This document shows positions 5,234 through 5,693 of a stretch of 5,693 nucleotides of DNA, in pieces. The notes under the pieces are model-generated. The model was not told where the DNA came from, ran no database searches, and saw only the letters and a program-made list of their open reading frames with translations. The position numbers were made by a program, and so were the translations under genes. The stretch is from Acetothermia bacterium UBA7521 (GTDB taxonomy: Bacteria > Bipolaricaulota > Bipolaricaulia > Bipolaricaulales > Bipolaricaulaceae), in assembly GCA_002479455.1 (NCBI GenBank), contig DLNB01000057.1:1-5693 (forward strand). Reading direction: 5' to 3'. Numbering within the stretch: position 1 is the first letter of the stretch; every line of letters starts with the position of its first letter.

Positions 5234-5693
5234 TCACCACCGGATGACAGTAGCGCCGTAGGTAACTCCGGCTCCGAAGCCTACCAGGACGATCAGATCT
5301 CCCGTGCGAAGCCGATTGTCCTGCGCTGCCTCGGCCAGCGCAAGGGGAATGGAGGCCGTTGAGGTATTGCCGTACCTGTCGATATTTACCAGGATTCTGG
5401 TCCAGGGAAGGCGAAGCCGTTCAGCGAACGCCTTGATGATCCGCAAGTTCGCCTGGTGCGGCACATACCAGGCCACTTCCTCCTTGGTGACCTCCGCCTG
5501 TTGCAGGGCGAGAAGAGTTGCCCGCTCCATCATCTTCACCGCTTCTTCGAACACCCCCCGTCCTTCCATCCTCAGGAAGTGCTGCCCGCTGGTCACGGTC
5601 TCCGGGGTGGCCGGAATCCTCGTCCCACCTGCCTCGACCCTCAATAGGGCCCACTTGGTGCTGTCGGCAGCGATGTGAGAGGCGAGGATCCCC
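5234..5693 (-). CDS. fabH: Beta-ketoacyl-ACP synthase III, C-terminal half (5' part beyond window)
   Basis: FabH condenses acetyl-CoA (or a branched acyl-CoA) with malonyl-ACP to start fatty-acid chains. About 152 C-terminal residues are visible, roughly half of the usual 320-330. The frame is open to the right edge, beginning GILASHIAADSTKWALL, which matches the family's GIL-SHLG-DG region. The catalytic histidine motif VPHQANLRI and the catalytic asparagine motif NIDRYGNTSTASIP are both present, and the protein ends GFGAGVTYGATVIRW, like the GFG-G-TWGA tail of the family. The catalytic cysteine lies outside the window. The stop is TGA 5236-5234. It is the first visible gene of the operon, so the promoter must be further right. 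Acyl-chain primer preference cannot be judged from this half. Confidence 0.97.
   Translation of the reverse strand, partial: GILASHIAADSTKWALLRVEAGGTRIPATPETVTSGQHFLRMEGRGVFEEAVKMMERATLLALQQAEVTKEEVAWYVPHQANLRIIKAFAERLRLPWTRILVNIDRYGNTSTASIPLALAEAAQDNRLRTGDLIVLVGFGAGVTYGATVIRW

Noticed and set aside
4186..5247. Long plus-strand open frame (353 codons) opposite accA and accD
   Set aside because: It is antisense to accD and the accA start, with low-complexity composition and no motif; caused by third-position GC bias.
1..5693. tRNA, rRNA, CRISPR array, insertion sequence, attachment site or tandem repeat
   Set aside because: I looked on both strands and saw no cloverleaf, repeat-spacer pattern, transposase motif, long terminal inverted repeat or repeated unit; nearly all bases are accounted for by housekeeping genes.

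Overview
The window is a compact, strongly GC-rich stretch of bacterial chromosome devoted to the start of type II fatty-acid synthesis. Six genes lie head to tail on the minus strand (transcribed right to left): fabH (C-terminal half only, cut by the right edge), accD, accA, fabI, accB and accC. One gene on the plus strand, a birA-type biotin-protein ligase cut by the left edge, runs convergently into the end of accC. All seven are recognised from family motifs. The sequence does not fix the organism. GC-rich codon use with mostly G/C third positions and the unusual gene order suggest a GC-rich free-living bacterium with a type II (dissociated) fatty-acid system, but I cannot name a phylum.

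Layout: 1-635 birA (+, partial); 612-1952 accC (-); 1953-2177 a 225-nt spacer; 2178-2624 accB (-); 2627-3403 fabI (-); 3410-4372 accA (-); 4369-5226 accD (-); 5234-5693 fabH (-, partial). From fabH to accB, spacings are 7 nt, a 4-nt ATGA overlap, 6 nt and 2 nt, so these genes look like one tightly coupled transcription unit. The only loose joint is between accB and accC.

How the genes work together: AccB carries the biotin, and BirA attaches it to Lys106. AccC carboxylates that biotin using ATP and bicarbonate. The AccA/AccD carboxyltransferase then moves the carboxyl group to acetyl-CoA, giving malonyl-CoA. FabH condenses acetyl-CoA with malonyl-ACP to start chain growth, and FabI performs the last reduction of each elongation cycle. 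The window therefore holds all four acetyl-CoA carboxylase subunits, the enzyme that activates them, and the initiating and final-step enzymes of the elongation system. FabD, ACP, FabG, FabZ and FabF are not visible here and may lie beyond the right edge.

Nothing here looks like a new defence, mobile or RNA system. The points worth a second look are local: the structured 225-nt accB-accC spacer, an exactly fitting but doubtful 75-codon reading frame in it, the convergent birA/accC overlap, and a few substitutions in otherwise conserved motifs (FabI Phe148, the AccB biotinylation motif, AccC Ala290).
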